From assembly GCF_029952445.1 (NCBI RefSeq), contig NZ_JAQPPK010000018.1, positions 1-64,000 on the forward strand: a stretch of DNA of 64,000 bases, in the 5' to 3' direction. A model generated the notes under the pieces. That model saw only the letters and a program-made list of their open reading frames with translations, was not told where the DNA came from and did not search any database. Made by a program: the position numbers and the translations under genes. Positions within the stretch are counted from its first letter, which is position 1. The number at the start of each line of letters is the position of its first letter. Below, piece after piece: positions 33,414 to 43,039 of the stretch. The stretch is from Paenarthrobacter nitroguajacolicus. GTDB taxonomy: Bacteria > Actinomycetota > Actinomycetes > Actinomycetales > Micrococcaceae.

Positions 33414-34997
33414 ATGAATTCGCTTGACCAAACTGAAGCATCTCCACCTCAGTTTCGAGGACGGAGGCGTGCTACGAGGTCTCCGCGGGTGTTACGGCAC
33501 CCCTTGTGGCTTGCAGTGTTCGTTGGTTTACTGGCGCTGCTGTTCCGCGTGTTCGGAGTGGAACGCGCCAATGATGTATTTATCGACGAGGTAACTTACG
33601 CGGACATAGCCAAGCAGATATCAAATGGTCAGCTGCCATCAATAGTGGGCACCCCATTCTTTTTGCATCCTCCGGGCTCGTTTGTCCTGAACGGACTAGT
33701 GATTCGTGTGCTTGGGTTGGAAGGACATTCGATGGACCTGGCCCTGCAGCTTCGATGGGTCAACACCGTCCTGGGATCGTTGACCGTGGTCATCTGTTTT
33801 CTGTTGGTAAGCCGCCTCGTGGGAGCTGTGCCGGCCGTCGTGGCCGGTGTCATTCTTGCCAGTGATCCCTTCGTCCTTCGCATGGACGGGCGTTTGATGA
33901 TGGAGACCCCCGCAGGGTTGGCCGTTCTTTCAGGCTGGTTGCTGGTTTTGCTCGTGTTGGACCGTGAAGAGGGCCGCACACGTCGGTGGTTGGAGGTCGG
34001 GGCAGGGCTGGTCTTTGGACTGGCCATCGTCACGAAAGACATGACCGCCGTGTTCACAGTGGCGCCATTGTTAGCGGCCGTGTTTTGGCGGAGAACAGTT
34101 CCCATGTCGACGGCCCTTCGCATCCTGGCCGGTTCCATCGTCCCATACGCGATCTACCTGCTTGTGGTCGCCAGCAACGGTTTGCTTCCGCAGTTCGTGG
34201 AGCAAAAAACGGTGGGGGTACTAAGAATGATCGGTGCTGTGCAGATGACCGGCTTCAACACAACCCCGAAGGTGGACCTGACAGCCAGGCTCGTGGACAT
34301 GGCCAGCCGCTTCGGCACGAGTTACGTGCTTTTGGGCCTTTCCATCCTGGCCGGTGCCGTCACCGCTTTTTCTCCGGTTCCGAGCCGGCGGGTGATTGGC
34401 CTGTTCTCACTGGTCACGGGTTTCGTAGGTGTCTACTCCGTCTTTTTTGGAGCGGCGGAGGAACAATTTGGCTATTGCGTGGTGCTCGTCGCAGTGGTTT
34501 CAACCCCGGTGGCCGCTGCAATGGTGGTTTCGTGGCGTACCCGGCTGCGTGCGGTCGTAACAACTGCCGCGGCGACAATGGCAATTTTCAGCCTGGTCCT
34601 GGGTATCCAGGCAAGGCTGGTGGTCGACGATGGCCTCGTCCGTGCACGTGATTTCATGAACGCCGAACTGCCGGATTCCGCGAAGGTAGGTCTAACGTCG
34701 GTCACTGGCGAGTTCGCTCTTCTGCCCCATCACGGGTGGGAGGTGTTGCCTTCACTGCAATCCCTTGATGATGGGGACGCCGAGTATGTCCTGACTCAGA
34801 GCCGTCCACTCAGAGAAGGATACGGCTTCGCAGCACCCGGGCTCTTGAACTGGTTGGAGAGAAACGCACAGCCCGTTTTCACCTTTACTGGGCCAACGTC
34901 GGGCGATACCGTTCTGTGGCAGCTGGACCGGACAAAGCTCCACGCTGCGGTCTCCTTGGGGCAGACAATCCCCCCTGTATCGGGCGGTTACCGGTGA
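33414..34997 (+). CDS. glycosyltransferase family 39 protein (ArnT/PMT-like)
   Basis: A 527-residue membrane protein with about eleven hydrophobic segments in residues 30-400 and a soluble C-terminal part. The first periplasmic loop has FIDEVTYADIAKQ, the acidic pair typical of GT-C enzymes, followed by FFLHPPGSFVLNG. GT39 proteins move a sugar from a polyprenyl-phosphate donor to an acceptor on the outer face, which suits the polyprenyl glycosyltransferase at 27568. I use ATG 33414 with GAAAGG; ATG 33402 is in frame. Confidence 0.75.
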   Translation: MNSLDQTEASPPQFRGRRRATRSPRVLRHPLWLAVFVGLLALLFRVFGVERANDVFIDEVTYADIAKQISNGQLPSIVGTPFFLHPPGSFVLNGLVIRVLGLEGHSMDLALQLRWVNTVLGSLTVVICFLLVSRLVGAVPAVVAGVILASDPFVLRMDGRLMMETPAGLAVLSGWLLVLLVLDREEGRTRRWLEVGAGLVFGLAIVTKDMTAVFTVAPLLAAVFWRRTVPMSTALRILAGSIVPYAIYLLVVASNGLLPQFVEQKTVGVLRMIGAVQMTGFNTTPKVDLTARLVDMASRFGTSYVLLGLSILAGAVTAFSPVPSRRVIGLFSLVTGFVGVYSVFFGAAEEQFGYCVVLVAVVSTPVAAAMVVSWRTRLRAVVTTAAATMAIFSLVLGIQARLVVDDGLVRARDFMNAELPDSAKVGLTSVTGEFALLPHHGWEVLPSLQSLDDGDAEYVLTQSRPLREGYGFAAPGLLNWLERNAQPVFTFTGPTSGDTVLWQLDRTKLHAAVSLGQTIPPVSGGYR

Positions 34998-35188
34998 GAC
35001 GCCGGGTTGTCTCATCTGCTGATTCTGAACCTTAGACCCATTGATGCCCACCCGCGTCATGTTCTCCTGTCCGAAGACACTGGACAGATGACAGCTGCCA
35101 TAGGCAATGAACCCCTTTGGTGGGCATCCGGGGTGGCAATGAACGCCTTCTCGTCAGGTTGGAATTTCGAATAGGAGACTACTTGCTT

Positions 35189-36410
35189 ATGGCACGTCGC
35201 AGAACACCCACTGATTACCCCAGTTCTTCGCACCGTGGTGCTGGCCTACCGGGCACTGAACGCCGGCTTCTCTATCGTGTGGTCGCGGCAGGCGTTGCGT
35301 TGCTGATGATAACTGCCATGACGGCAACCGGGGCCATTGCGGCGACACCTATGCCGACGCAACAGCCCTGACTCTTAGCGTCGCCCCGTCTGGATGTGCG
35401 GTAAGCAGTGCTACCGGTAGCCAGGCTTCAACCTACTACCCGGTGACTGCCACTCCTGACGACGCAATAGACGATACGGCGAGCATCCAGGACCGCATTA
35501 ATACGGCTGGCGCAGCGGGAGGGGGCATCGTGAAGTTACCTGCAGGGACGTTCCTTATTGACGGGAAGCTGCGCATGGCGAGCAACGTAAAACTCGAGGG
35601 CGCGGGTCCGACAACTATTTTGAAGGCAGGGCCCACATTCCTCAACAACAACGGTCCAGCGGGCGGCTATCCGATCGTCACAACGGCTGGAGCCGACAAC
35701 ACAACCCTGACGAACTTCACTGCGGATCAATCGGGCGACACTCTGAATGGCAATGTCGCGGGCCGTTTGAACGAGTACGTCATCGACGTTCGCGATTCGT
35801 ATAACTCTCTCGTCCAGGGCATTCACACAAGAAACCCGTTTACATACTCGATCGCATTTGTAGGCGGTTCGAAGTGGTGCGTCAAAGACACCAGCACTCA
35901 ATCGGCCACCAATGGCAAGTACACGGAACTGGATGGCATCCATGCCATGAATACCAGCTACGCGATATTGTGGGGAACGTCGTTGACCAACGCAAGGGTT
36001 CCGATGGTGATGACGGTATCGCCGTCCACACGTACGGCAATGAGGATGTTCACGGCATCAGAATTGCGAATAATACGGTGCGCGGAGGCGTGCACGGAGC
36101 CGGTATAGATCTAGCTGGCGGTTCGGGAACCATCTACGACATTGATGTCATCGGCAACGTCGTCTGGGGTTCGCCGCGCGGTTTGGAAGATGCCTACTAC
36201 GACGGCACCAAGCAGATCCACCACGTCAGCGTGGTAGGAAACACGTTTAAGGACAACGACATCAAAACCATCGGCGGGGCCGTGGATTTCGAGCGCCCGG
36301 TGACGTACGTGACGATGACGGACAACGTGGCATGCAACTCAGGTGGTTACCGTCTCCCGATCGGAACCGGGAATGTGAACCTTCGGAATACCCAAACCTC
36401 GGTTTGCTGA
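35189..36410 (+). pseudogene. secreted parallel beta-helix protein broken by two frameshifts
   Basis: Three overlapping frames join into one protein of about 406 residues. Frame 1 (35189-35371) gives a signal peptide ending AMTATGAIAA. After a shift near 35340 the reading continues GDTYADATALTLSVAPSG and then DDTASIQDRINTAGAAGGGI, a pectate-lyase-superfamily opening, up to about 35995. A second shift leads into GDDGIAVHTYGNEDVHGI and NNTVRGGVHGAGID, ending at 36410. The fold resembles polysaccharide lyases or epimerases. An AGGAG site precedes ATG 35189. It may be a true pseudogene or reflect sequencing errors. Confidence 0.75.
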
Positions 36411-36415
36411 CCAAC

Positions 36416-37330
36416 TCACTCTGACCCGAGCGCCCGCGCGAGGGCCACCCTGTTCCTGCCCGCAGCTTTGGCGGCGTACAGGGCGAGGTCGGCCTCCTTC
36501 AGGAGTTGTTCGGTTCCGGTGCGGTGGCCGCCGTCGGTTGCGGCTGCGATCCCGGCGCTGATGGTCAGGACGCCGTCGGGGTCGCCGGAGTGTTCGATCC
36601 GCAGGTCGTGGACGGCTGCCCTGACGCGTTCCATGACCGTTTCCGCGGTTGCTGCAGATTGTTCCCGGAGCAGCAACAGGAACTCCTCCCCGCCAAAGCG
36701 GTACACGGCATCGGTCGCCCGTATTTCACCTGCCAGGGTGGCCGCAATGGCAACCAGCGCGGCGTCACCGGCTTGATGTCCATAGATGTCGTTGTAGCTC
36801 TTGAAGTTGTCGACGTCCACCATGGCCAGGCAGTAGCCGTGGCTGCCGTCGTGCAAAACTCCGAGGTCCTCTGACAGCTTCAGCCGGTTGTGCACCTTGG
36901 TGAGCGGGTCCGTACGTGCCTGTTCGGTCAGGGCCGAGCGGTAGCGGGCCAGGTCGGCATGCAACGACGTTATGCGCTGGGCGGCCAGGAGCCTGATGTG
37001 CAGGCTGAACGGGTCCAAAGGCTTGGTGACGTAGTCGTCTGCTCCGGCTTCCATCCCGGCCAGCACGTCCTTCCGCGACCCATGGGAGGTCACCAGGATG
37101 ATGTACGTGTACCGGTCCTCCTCTGCTGCCCGGATGGCACGGCAAAGATCCAGCCCGTTCAGGCCGGGCATCATCAGGTCCGTCACCACGGCTTCCGGGC
37201 TGTGCTCTTGGAAGAGCTGCCACGCCGAGTCACCGTCCACGGCCACGATGCATTCATGCCCGGACTGCTCCACCGCCGCCTTGGTGATCATGCGGGAGAT
37301 TTGGTCATCGTCCGCGATAAGGATCTTCAT
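36416..37330 (-). CDS. response regulator with GGDEF output (diguanylate cyclase)
   Basis: A 304-residue protein. The receiver (1-120) has DDD at the acidic pocket, the phospho-acceptor Asp in AVVTDLMMPGLNG and Lys in YVTKPLD. The GGDEF domain (about 140-300) has an active-type FGGEEF signature and an I-site RATD five residues before it. Phosphorylation should promote dimerisation and c-di-GMP synthesis, with product inhibition. Its ATG overlaps the stop of the hybrid kinase (ATGA), so the kinase is its likely partner. Confidence 0.92.
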   Translation of the reverse strand: MKILIADDDQISRMITKAAVEQSGHECIVAVDGDSAWQLFQEHSPEAVVTDLMMPGLNGLDLCRAIRAAEEDRYTYIILVTSHGSRKDVLAGMEAGADDYVTKPLDPFSLHIRLLAAQRITSLHADLARYRSALTEQARTDPLTKVHNRLKLSEDLGVLHDGSHGYCLAMVDVDNFKSYNDIYGHQAGDAALVAIAATLAGEIRATDAVYRFGGEEFLLLLREQSAATAETVMERVRAAVHDLRIEHSGDPDGVLTISAGIAAATDGGHRTGTEQLLKEADLALYAAKAAGRNRVALARALGSE

Positions 37331-40300
37331 AGGACTCCCAGTAAAGTGCGTTCAAGGGCGTGGTCCACTCTTGCCAGCTCCGCGGTCAGCTGGCCCAGCA
37401 GCCGCATCCCCTCGACCTCCAGGTCCGTGCCGCCGTCGTGCCCAAGCCGTTCCAAATCTTTGCACAGCGCAGCGGCACCCACGGCTCCGATGTTGGCCGC
37501 CGCGCCAGCGAGTTTGTGCGCCGCCGTTTCCACCGCCGGCGCGTCGCCGGCGTTGATCGCAGAACGCAGCGCCACCACAATGCCGCTGGCGTCTTGCCGG
37601 AAAGCCTCGATGGCTGCCGGGAGCAGGCCCACGCCGTCGTCGGGTCCGAGTTCGCGCAGGATCTGCAGCCGTCCGGTGTCAAGAACAACAGCGTCCGACG
37701 GCGGTGCTTCCGCCGGCTGCGGCTCCCCGCCTGCGGTCGGCGTAACATCCAGCTCCCCACCAGGAGCCGGCGCGGCAGCGGCCCCAGCCTCCGCCGTCGT
37801 CGTTTCTTGCACCTCCGGGACCCAGCGCGCCAGAACAGCACCGAGCGTTGCGAGGTCCACCGGCTTGCTGATGTAGTCGTCCATCCCGGCGGCGAAGCAG
37901 CGCTCGCGGTCTTCGTTCAGGGCCCCGGCTGTCATGGCGATGATCGGGATCCGGGCCGCATGTCCGTTGCGGGCACGGATGGCGCGGGTGGCATCGAATC
38001 CGTCCATGACAGGCATATGGCAGTCCATAAGCACCGCGGCGTAGCGTCCCGAGAGGGCAGCCGCGACAGCCTGGGCGCCGTCTTCGACGATGTCCACCCC
38101 GTAGCCGAGCCGGTTGGCCATGCCGCGGGCCACGAGTTGGTTGACCTCGTTGTCCTCTGCCACCAGCAACTTCCCCAATCGCGCTACTGGCTCATCGGCC
38201 GGCAGTGCAGGTGAAGGTGTGGGCGTTGCCGGGGTGCCCGTGGTCCTGGTGGCCATCAGGCGAAGAAGCCGGTTGTAGAACTCGGAACTTCGGACCGGTT
38301 TGGTCAGGTATTCACGGATGCCGGCTTCGGCCAGGTCGACCTTTTCCACCAGCATGGTGGAGGTCAGCAGTATGATCCCGGGCGTTCCCGGAGTGGTGCT
38401 TTCGGTGTTGATTTGGCGGGCAAGTTCCAGGCCGTCGGTATCGGGCATGCACATGTCCACCACGGCGATGTCGTAGGGACGGCCCTCCGCAACAGCAGTG
38501 CGGAAGGCGGTCATCGCGGAGGACGCATCGGCTACCGCAACTGGCGTCATGCCCCAGCTGTCCAACTGGGTTTCCAACACCAGGCGGTTGGTGGCGTTGT
38601 CGTCCACCACCAGCACCCTGCGTCCGGCAAGGGTGGCAGGCAACGTGACTGTCCCGGAATCGGGTGGCCCCACAGGCAACTCCAGTTCAAACCAGAACCG
38701 GCTCCCGTGTCCCAACTCGCTGTCCAGTCCGACCTGGCCGCCCATGGCCTCCGTGAGTCGCCGGGAGATGGCCAGTCCCAACCCGGTGCCGCCGTAGCGG
38801 CGTGTGGTGGAGGCATCTGCCTGGGCGAAGGATTCAAACAGGCGGTGGTGGTCTTCGGGACTGATGCCGATCCCCGTGTCGCGGACTTCGAAGCGCAGCG
38901 AGGCATTCCCGCCGTCCGTTGCCAGCAAGGTGACTTTGATTTCCACTTCTCCGGACGGCGTGAATTTCACGGCGTTGGAGGACAGATTCACCAGGATCTG
39001 CCGGATGCGGCCGGAGTCGCCCATAAGCCGGCCTGGCACCTCGGGGTGGCAATAGGAGATGAGTTCCAGGTTCTTGCCTTGTGCGGCTTCGGCAACCAGC
39101 CCGGCCACTTCTTCCACCAGTGCCCGGGGATCGAAGGCGTTGACTTCCAGGTCCACTTTCCCGGCTTCGAGTTTGGAAAAGTCAAGGATGTCGTTGATCA
39201 GCGTGAGAAGAACCTCGCCGGCGCCTTTCACCCCTTGGGCGTATTGCCGCTGGCCGTCGCTCAGGGGCGTGTCCATCATGAGTGAGGTCAAGCCGATCAC
39301 GGCGTTGAGGGGCGTCCGGATCTCGTGGCTCATGGTGGCCAGGAATTCCGACTTGAGCCTGCTCGCCTCCAGGGCGGCCTCGCGGGCGGCCAGGAGTTCG
39401 GTTTCCGCAGCCTTGCGTTCAGTGATGTCACGCGAAATGAAGGCCACCCCGCGGATCGCGGACCCGCTCCGCACGGGGGACAGCGTGACGGATACAGGAA
39501 TGGTCGCGCCGTCGCCACGGGTGCGCTGCGTTTCGTAGTTCTGGATCTCACCGGTGCTTGCCGTGGTTCCCAGCGCCTGGCGTTCTTTTCCGCGCATGCC
39601 TTCCGGGATGAAGAAATCGCCCTTCCTGCCGATCATTTCCGACGCCGGGTACCCGAAGATCTTTTCCGCGCCGGGGTTCCAACTGGTGATGACGCCGTCG
39701 AGCGTTTCACTAACGATGGCATCCCCGGACGAGTTGACGATCGCACCCAAGCCCTCAAGCTCGGCGGTGCGTTCGGCCACTTTCGATTCAAGGTCGCGGG
39801 TGAGCGTCACATTCTCGACGACGATCAGCACCTGGCGCACGATGACGAACCCCAGGACCACCAGGCCGGTGACCAACAGGACGCGGTCGGCGCCAATGGG
39901 GCCGGTCCTGGAAAAGAACACTGCGCTGAAGACGGGAAGGTAGGGGAGCAGCTCGAGCGCTGCTGCGTAGCCGCGGCCGTCCTTGCGGGTGCTGGGTGCT
40001 TCCGGTATCAGTGGGCTCAAGGCCACCAGCAGGAAGGCGAGCACCCACCCCAGTGCCAAGGGCGAGCCGGTAACACCTGAAATGCCCTCCAAAGTGAGCC
40101 GCATGTAGGCAAGGTCTGTGAGGGCCAGGATCCAGAAGCCGATGCCAAGGCTGAGCCACGGCAACCGGCGGCCCCTGGCGGCACGCATGGTGAGGACGAT
40201 GACCACGGAGACCATGAAAACGTCTGCGACGGGGTAGGCCATCTGCGTTATGCGGGCAAACGGGTCGCTGTTGGTGGCGCCGGCCAAGGGACCCAGCACG

Positions 40301-40785
40301 GAACTCCAGGCGATGAAAAACGTGGAACTTGCCACCACGCCTGCGTCTAGGATGGCGCGGCGCAGAGGCAACCGAAGTCCTTGCCCGCGCAAAAGCAGCA
40401 CCAAGCCGATGGAGGCCGGAAGCGCGTACCCAACAAAACCGACGTCGGCCAACGACGGAAAAGGGTAGTTGTGATCCAGCGTGATGCCGTTGAAGGTCCA
40501 CACGGCTTGGCCGGCTGACCAGAGCGCCAGTCCCGCCACCACGAACCAGCGGCCGGCGGTGTTGCCACGCTGTTTGAGGGCCGCGACGGTGTGGGTGGCC
40601 AGGGCCGTCAGGACGGCTGTGAGGATCGCCAGGTCGCCTGCGAGTTGGGCGGTGGGCGTACCGTTTCCGCTGAGGAGGCCAACGGCAAGCAGCACTGCGC
40701 AAAAGGCGGCAGCAATCAGGAAAAACGGCAATCCGCGTCCCGACCACGAGCGCTTGGACAGAACCTCGTGCTTCACTCCTGCCAC
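37327..40785 (-). CDS. membrane hybrid histidine kinase (PAS-HisKA-ATPase-REC-REC-Hpt)
   Basis: About 1152 residues. Residues 1-310 hold eight to ten membrane helices. Then come a PAS domain (VNSSGDAIVSETLDGVITSW), HisKA with FLATMSHEIRTPLN, an ATPase with NAVKFTPSGE and GGTGLGLAIS, a first receiver (VVDMCMPDTDG), a second receiver (LMDCHMPVMDG) and a C-terminal Hpt domain with AAHKLAGAAANIGA. The full phosphorelay can hand phosphate to the overlapping REC-GGDEF protein. The start is uncertain: GTG 40785 is used, and the frame is open to 40818. No ligand-binding domain outside the membrane part is seen. Confidence 0.88.
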   Translation of the reverse strand: MAGVKHEVLSKRSWSGRGLPFFLIAAAFCAVLLAVGLLSGNGTPTAQLAGDLAILTAVLTALATHTVAALKQRGNTAGRWFVVAGLALWSAGQAVWTFNGITLDHNYPFPSLADVGFVGYALPASIGLVLLLRGQGLRLPLRRAILDAGVVASSTFFIAWSSVLGPLAGATNSDPFARITQMAYPVADVFMVSVVIVLTMRAARGRRLPWLSLGIGFWILALTDLAYMRLTLEGISGVTGSPLALGWVLAFLLVALSPLIPEAPSTRKDGRGYAAALELLPYLPVFSAVFFSRTGPIGADRVLLVTGLVVLGFVIVRQVLIVVENVTLTRDLESKVAERTAELEGLGAIVNSSGDAIVSETLDGVITSWNPGAEKIFGYPASEMIGRKGDFFIPEGMRGKERQALGTTASTGEIQNYETQRTRGDGATIPVSVTLSPVRSGSAIRGVAFISRDITERKAAETELLAAREAALEASRLKSEFLATMSHEIRTPLNAVIGLTSLMMDTPLSDGQRQYAQGVKGAGEVLLTLINDILDFSKLEAGKVDLEVNAFDPRALVEEVAGLVAEAAQGKNLELISYCHPEVPGRLMGDSGRIRQILVNLSSNAVKFTPSGEVEIKVTLLATDGGNASLRFEVRDTGIGISPEDHHRLFESFAQADASTTRRYGGTGLGLAISRRLTEAMGGQVGLDSELGHGSRFWFELELPVGPPDSGTVTLPATLAGRRVLVVDDNATNRLVLETQLDSWGMTPVAVADASSAMTAFRTAVAEGRPYDIAVVDMCMPDTDGLELARQINTESTTPGTPGIILLTSTMLVEKVDLAEAGIREYLTKPVRSSEFYNRLLRLMATRTTGTPATPTPSPALPADEPVARLGKLLVAEDNEVNQLVARGMANRLGYGVDIVEDGAQAVAAALSGRYAAVLMDCHMPVMDGFDATRAIRARNGHAARIPIIAMTAGALNEDRERCFAAGMDDYISKPVDLATLGAVLARWVPEVQETTTAEAGAAAAPAPGGELDVTPTAGGEPQPAEAPPSDAVVLDTGRLQILRELGPDDGVGLLPAAIEAFRQDASGIVVALRSAINAGDAPAVETAAHKLAGAAANIGAVGAAALCKDLERLGHDGGTDLEVEGMRLLGQLTAELARVDHALERTLLGVL

Positions 40786-40818
40786 CGAACCCCTGCCTTC
40801 AAAAGTGGCCCCACCCAA

Positions 40819-41220
40819 AAGCGATCAACGCCGTCTTAGCTGCGCTGAGGAGAGCATACGCTGAAACCACCCGTCCAGGACATAAAAAGCGGTCTGTGAA
40901 GAATGCTTGACAACACGTACTCCCGACAGCCGATGGCTGAGTACCGCAAGTAGTCCGTTGCCCGAATCTGCGTAATACCTGACAGCCCGTCGCTGCCATT
41001 TCCGGGAAAGTCGAGTAGCTCCTACTCGTGCAACAAGCAATACCCAATTCCTATATTTGAATTCGCAGGGGTTTTATTGCAATTCCGTTCCTCCGGCTCA
41101 GCGGTGGATCGCACCCCGCCCATGTGCGGCGGTGCTCCTCCCAATACATAGCTGCGCTGTCTGCACCAGGGCCACAACGGCTCCCACGCGCGGTCCAAGC
41201 CATGGAGTCCCGGGGTTCCC
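40819..41220. other. 400-bp divergent intergenic region
   Basis: Lies between the leftward hybrid kinase and the rightward LysM gene and must hold both promoters. Short open frames on both strands lack ribosome sites and look like chance. I see no clear operator. Confidence 0.4.
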
Positions 41221-42225
41221 ATGAACATGAATGATGTAGATTTCCAAACTTCCCTCAACAAGAACAATGGCGTCGGCCGGCAATCGGCTTTCAGTAAATC
41301 CAAGCTCATGATTGCCGGCGCCGTCCTCGCATTACTGGCATTGATCCCCGTGCTCTTTGGGGTTGTCAATTGGGCCACCCACCCGGCCGGCAGCGAGCAA
41401 CAACCAGTCTCCACCGAACAAGCGGCAGCACCGGAGGCAGTGCCTTCAGTGCCGGCCGCCGATGCTGCCTCAGCCGCCCCATCACAGGATGCCCAGGCGG
41501 CTCCGACGGCGGCACCGGCCGCAGCTGCGGACGTACCGGCGGCGGCTCCGGCGGCTGAGCCCGTAGCCCAAGCGGCGCCCGCAACTGAAACAGCTCCGGT
41601 GGCCGAACCGGCTGCTCCAGCTGCCCCGGCCGGTGATCCCAACCTCTACACGGTGGCATCCGGCGACACGGTGGGTACCATCGCTGCAAGGTTCGGCGTG
41701 GACGTCAATGCGATGTTGGCTGCGAACGGCTTGGGTGCTTATTCAGTGATTGTGCCAGGGCAGGTCCTGAAACTCACCGGGCCACCGGTTGCACCTGTTC
41801 CGGCCGCACAAGCCCAAGCTCCGGCTGTCCAGGCCCAAGCACAGGCCGCGGCCGCTCCAGCCGTTGTGGCTGCTCCGGCTCCCGCACCTGCACCCGCCGT
41901 CCGGACCATCTATGTGGCCGGTGCCGGTGGCCAGTCGCTGGTGGATGCCTGCATAGGGCCGATCAACTACACGCCAACCAACGCATACGCCGTGTTCATC
42001 ACCGAGCATGATTTCTGCGGAGGATGGGCCCGGTTCTCCGGAATCAACGTGGGTGAGACCGTATCCATCCCCGGCTACGGAACTTTCACTGCAACGGGGC
42101 GTGGCGTAGTACCCAACCCCGGCACCACCAACGATGTCGCGGCAGTGTTCGGCGGATTCCCCGCAGTGGTTCTGCAGACCTGCATCCCCGGTACCAGCCA
42201 GATGCTGGTGATCGGCCTCAACTAA
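41221..42225 (+). CDS. membrane-anchored LysM protein with sortase-like C-terminal domain
   Basis: A 334-residue protein. One membrane helix (about residues 30-50) is followed by a long Ala/Pro-rich linker that would span the cell wall, a LysM domain (YTVASGDTVGTIAARFGVDV) that binds peptidoglycan, and a second Ala/Pro linker. The C-terminal 100 residues have ITEHDFCGGWARFSGINVGE and VVLQTCIPGTSQMLVIGLN. The His and the TC motif, followed by a strand, recall the H...(T)LxTC pattern of sortases, but the usual Arg is not seen. Start ATG 41221. Sortase relationship is a hypothesis. Confidence 0.75.
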   Translation: MNMNDVDFQTSLNKNNGVGRQSAFSKSKLMIAGAVLALLALIPVLFGVVNWATHPAGSEQQPVSTEQAAAPEAVPSVPAADAASAAPSQDAQAAPTAAPAAAADVPAAAPAAEPVAQAAPATETAPVAEPAAPAAPAGDPNLYTVASGDTVGTIAARFGVDVNAMLAANGLGAYSVIVPGQVLKLTGPPVAPVPAAQAQAPAVQAQAQAAAAPAVVAAPAPAPAPAVRTIYVAGAGGQSLVDACIGPINYTPTNAYAVFITEHDFCGGWARFSGINVGETVSIPGYGTFTATGRGVVPNPGTTNDVAAVFGGFPAVVLQTCIPGTSQMLVIGLN

Positions 42226-42242
42226 AACAAACCCAATAGCCC

Positions 42243-42839
42243 CTAGGCCCGCGCCGTAAGGCGTGCGAAACGGAGGATGCCCAGGATGGCCGGGGCCAAC
42301 TCATCCTCCATCTGGTGGTAGACCTCTTCCGCTCGTCGGTAGGGGTCTACCACGTCGTTGTCTGCAGGATCGGAGGGCAGGGCCAGGTGGCGGACAGAGG
42401 CAGCCCGGGCGGGAAGAGCCTTCCAGAAGTCAACGATGTCGCCGGTGGCGGGAGCGTCGTCGCGGGTTTCCAGGACGGCAAGCATGCGCGCGAATTCCCG
42501 GACTGTGAACGTGCGCTTAAGCAGGGAGGCATCCAATTGGAGAACTTCGCCGCGGTGTTTGGAGGTCATGGCCAGCACCAGGTCTGTTTCGCGGAGGATC
42601 TTCTGGTTCAGCTGCCGGGCGGCAAAGTTGTCCGGTGTGCCGCGGAAGGTACTGATGATCTTTGCGGAGAGCGGCTGGATGGGTTCGCCCACCATGGCCC
42701 GGGTCCCTGCGCTGCGGACCTCGAATGATCCCGGGCTTACCTGGTTCAGCCCAGCCTGGAGCAACCTCTCGGCCACGGGGGAGCGGCAGATGTTTCCGGT
42801 GCAGACGGTGAGGATTCTGAAGGGCTGGGGCGATTGCAC
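42243..42839 (-). CDS. low-molecular-weight protein-tyrosine phosphatase
   Basis: About 198 residues. The P-loop [11 protein letters not shown] (CX5R) lies near the N-terminus and the general acid is in [10 protein letters not shown]. In actinobacteria and other bacteria such enzymes act on tyrosine-phosphorylated proteins, often those controlling exopolysaccharide export (Wzb-like); the nearby polysaccharide cluster fits but is not contiguous and no Wzc-like kinase is in the window. Start GTG 42839 is used; GTG 42884 is an alternative. It converges on the LysM gene. Confidence 0.85.
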   Translation of the reverse strand: MQSPQPFRILTVCTGNICRSPVAERLLQAGLNQVSPGSFEVRSAGTRAMVGEPIQPLSAKIISTFRGTPDNFAARQLNQKILRETDLVLAMTSKHRGEVLQLDASLLKRTFTVREFARMLAVLETRDDAPATGDIVDFWKALPARAASVRHLALPSDPADNDVVDPYRRAEEVYHQMEDELAPAILGILRFARLTARA

Positions 42840-43000
42840 GTAGGGCTCTTTTCTTGCGTTGGCTTGGGACGGTTGAAGCCCCACCCCAAGTTAACACGGA
42901 GAATCTCAGGAGCCTTGTCAACAACGCCAGGTCGTCGGGCACTGGCACATCACCCGGGCGACCCACCGCCGAACGCTTGACTGCAATCGCTCGCTCCGCA

Positions 43001-43024
43001 TATTCTGAACGAACGGTCGGTAAT
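43001..43024. promoter_or_regulatory. PaaR-type operator before paaA
   Basis: Contains GAACGAACGGTCGGTAAT, sharing the core GAACGnnCGGTC and GGTAAT edge with the paaJ and paaZ sites. It ends 15 bases before the paaA start, so a bound repressor would block the promoter or early transcript. Confidence 0.8.
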
Positions 43025-43039
43025 TTATTAGGAGCAACC

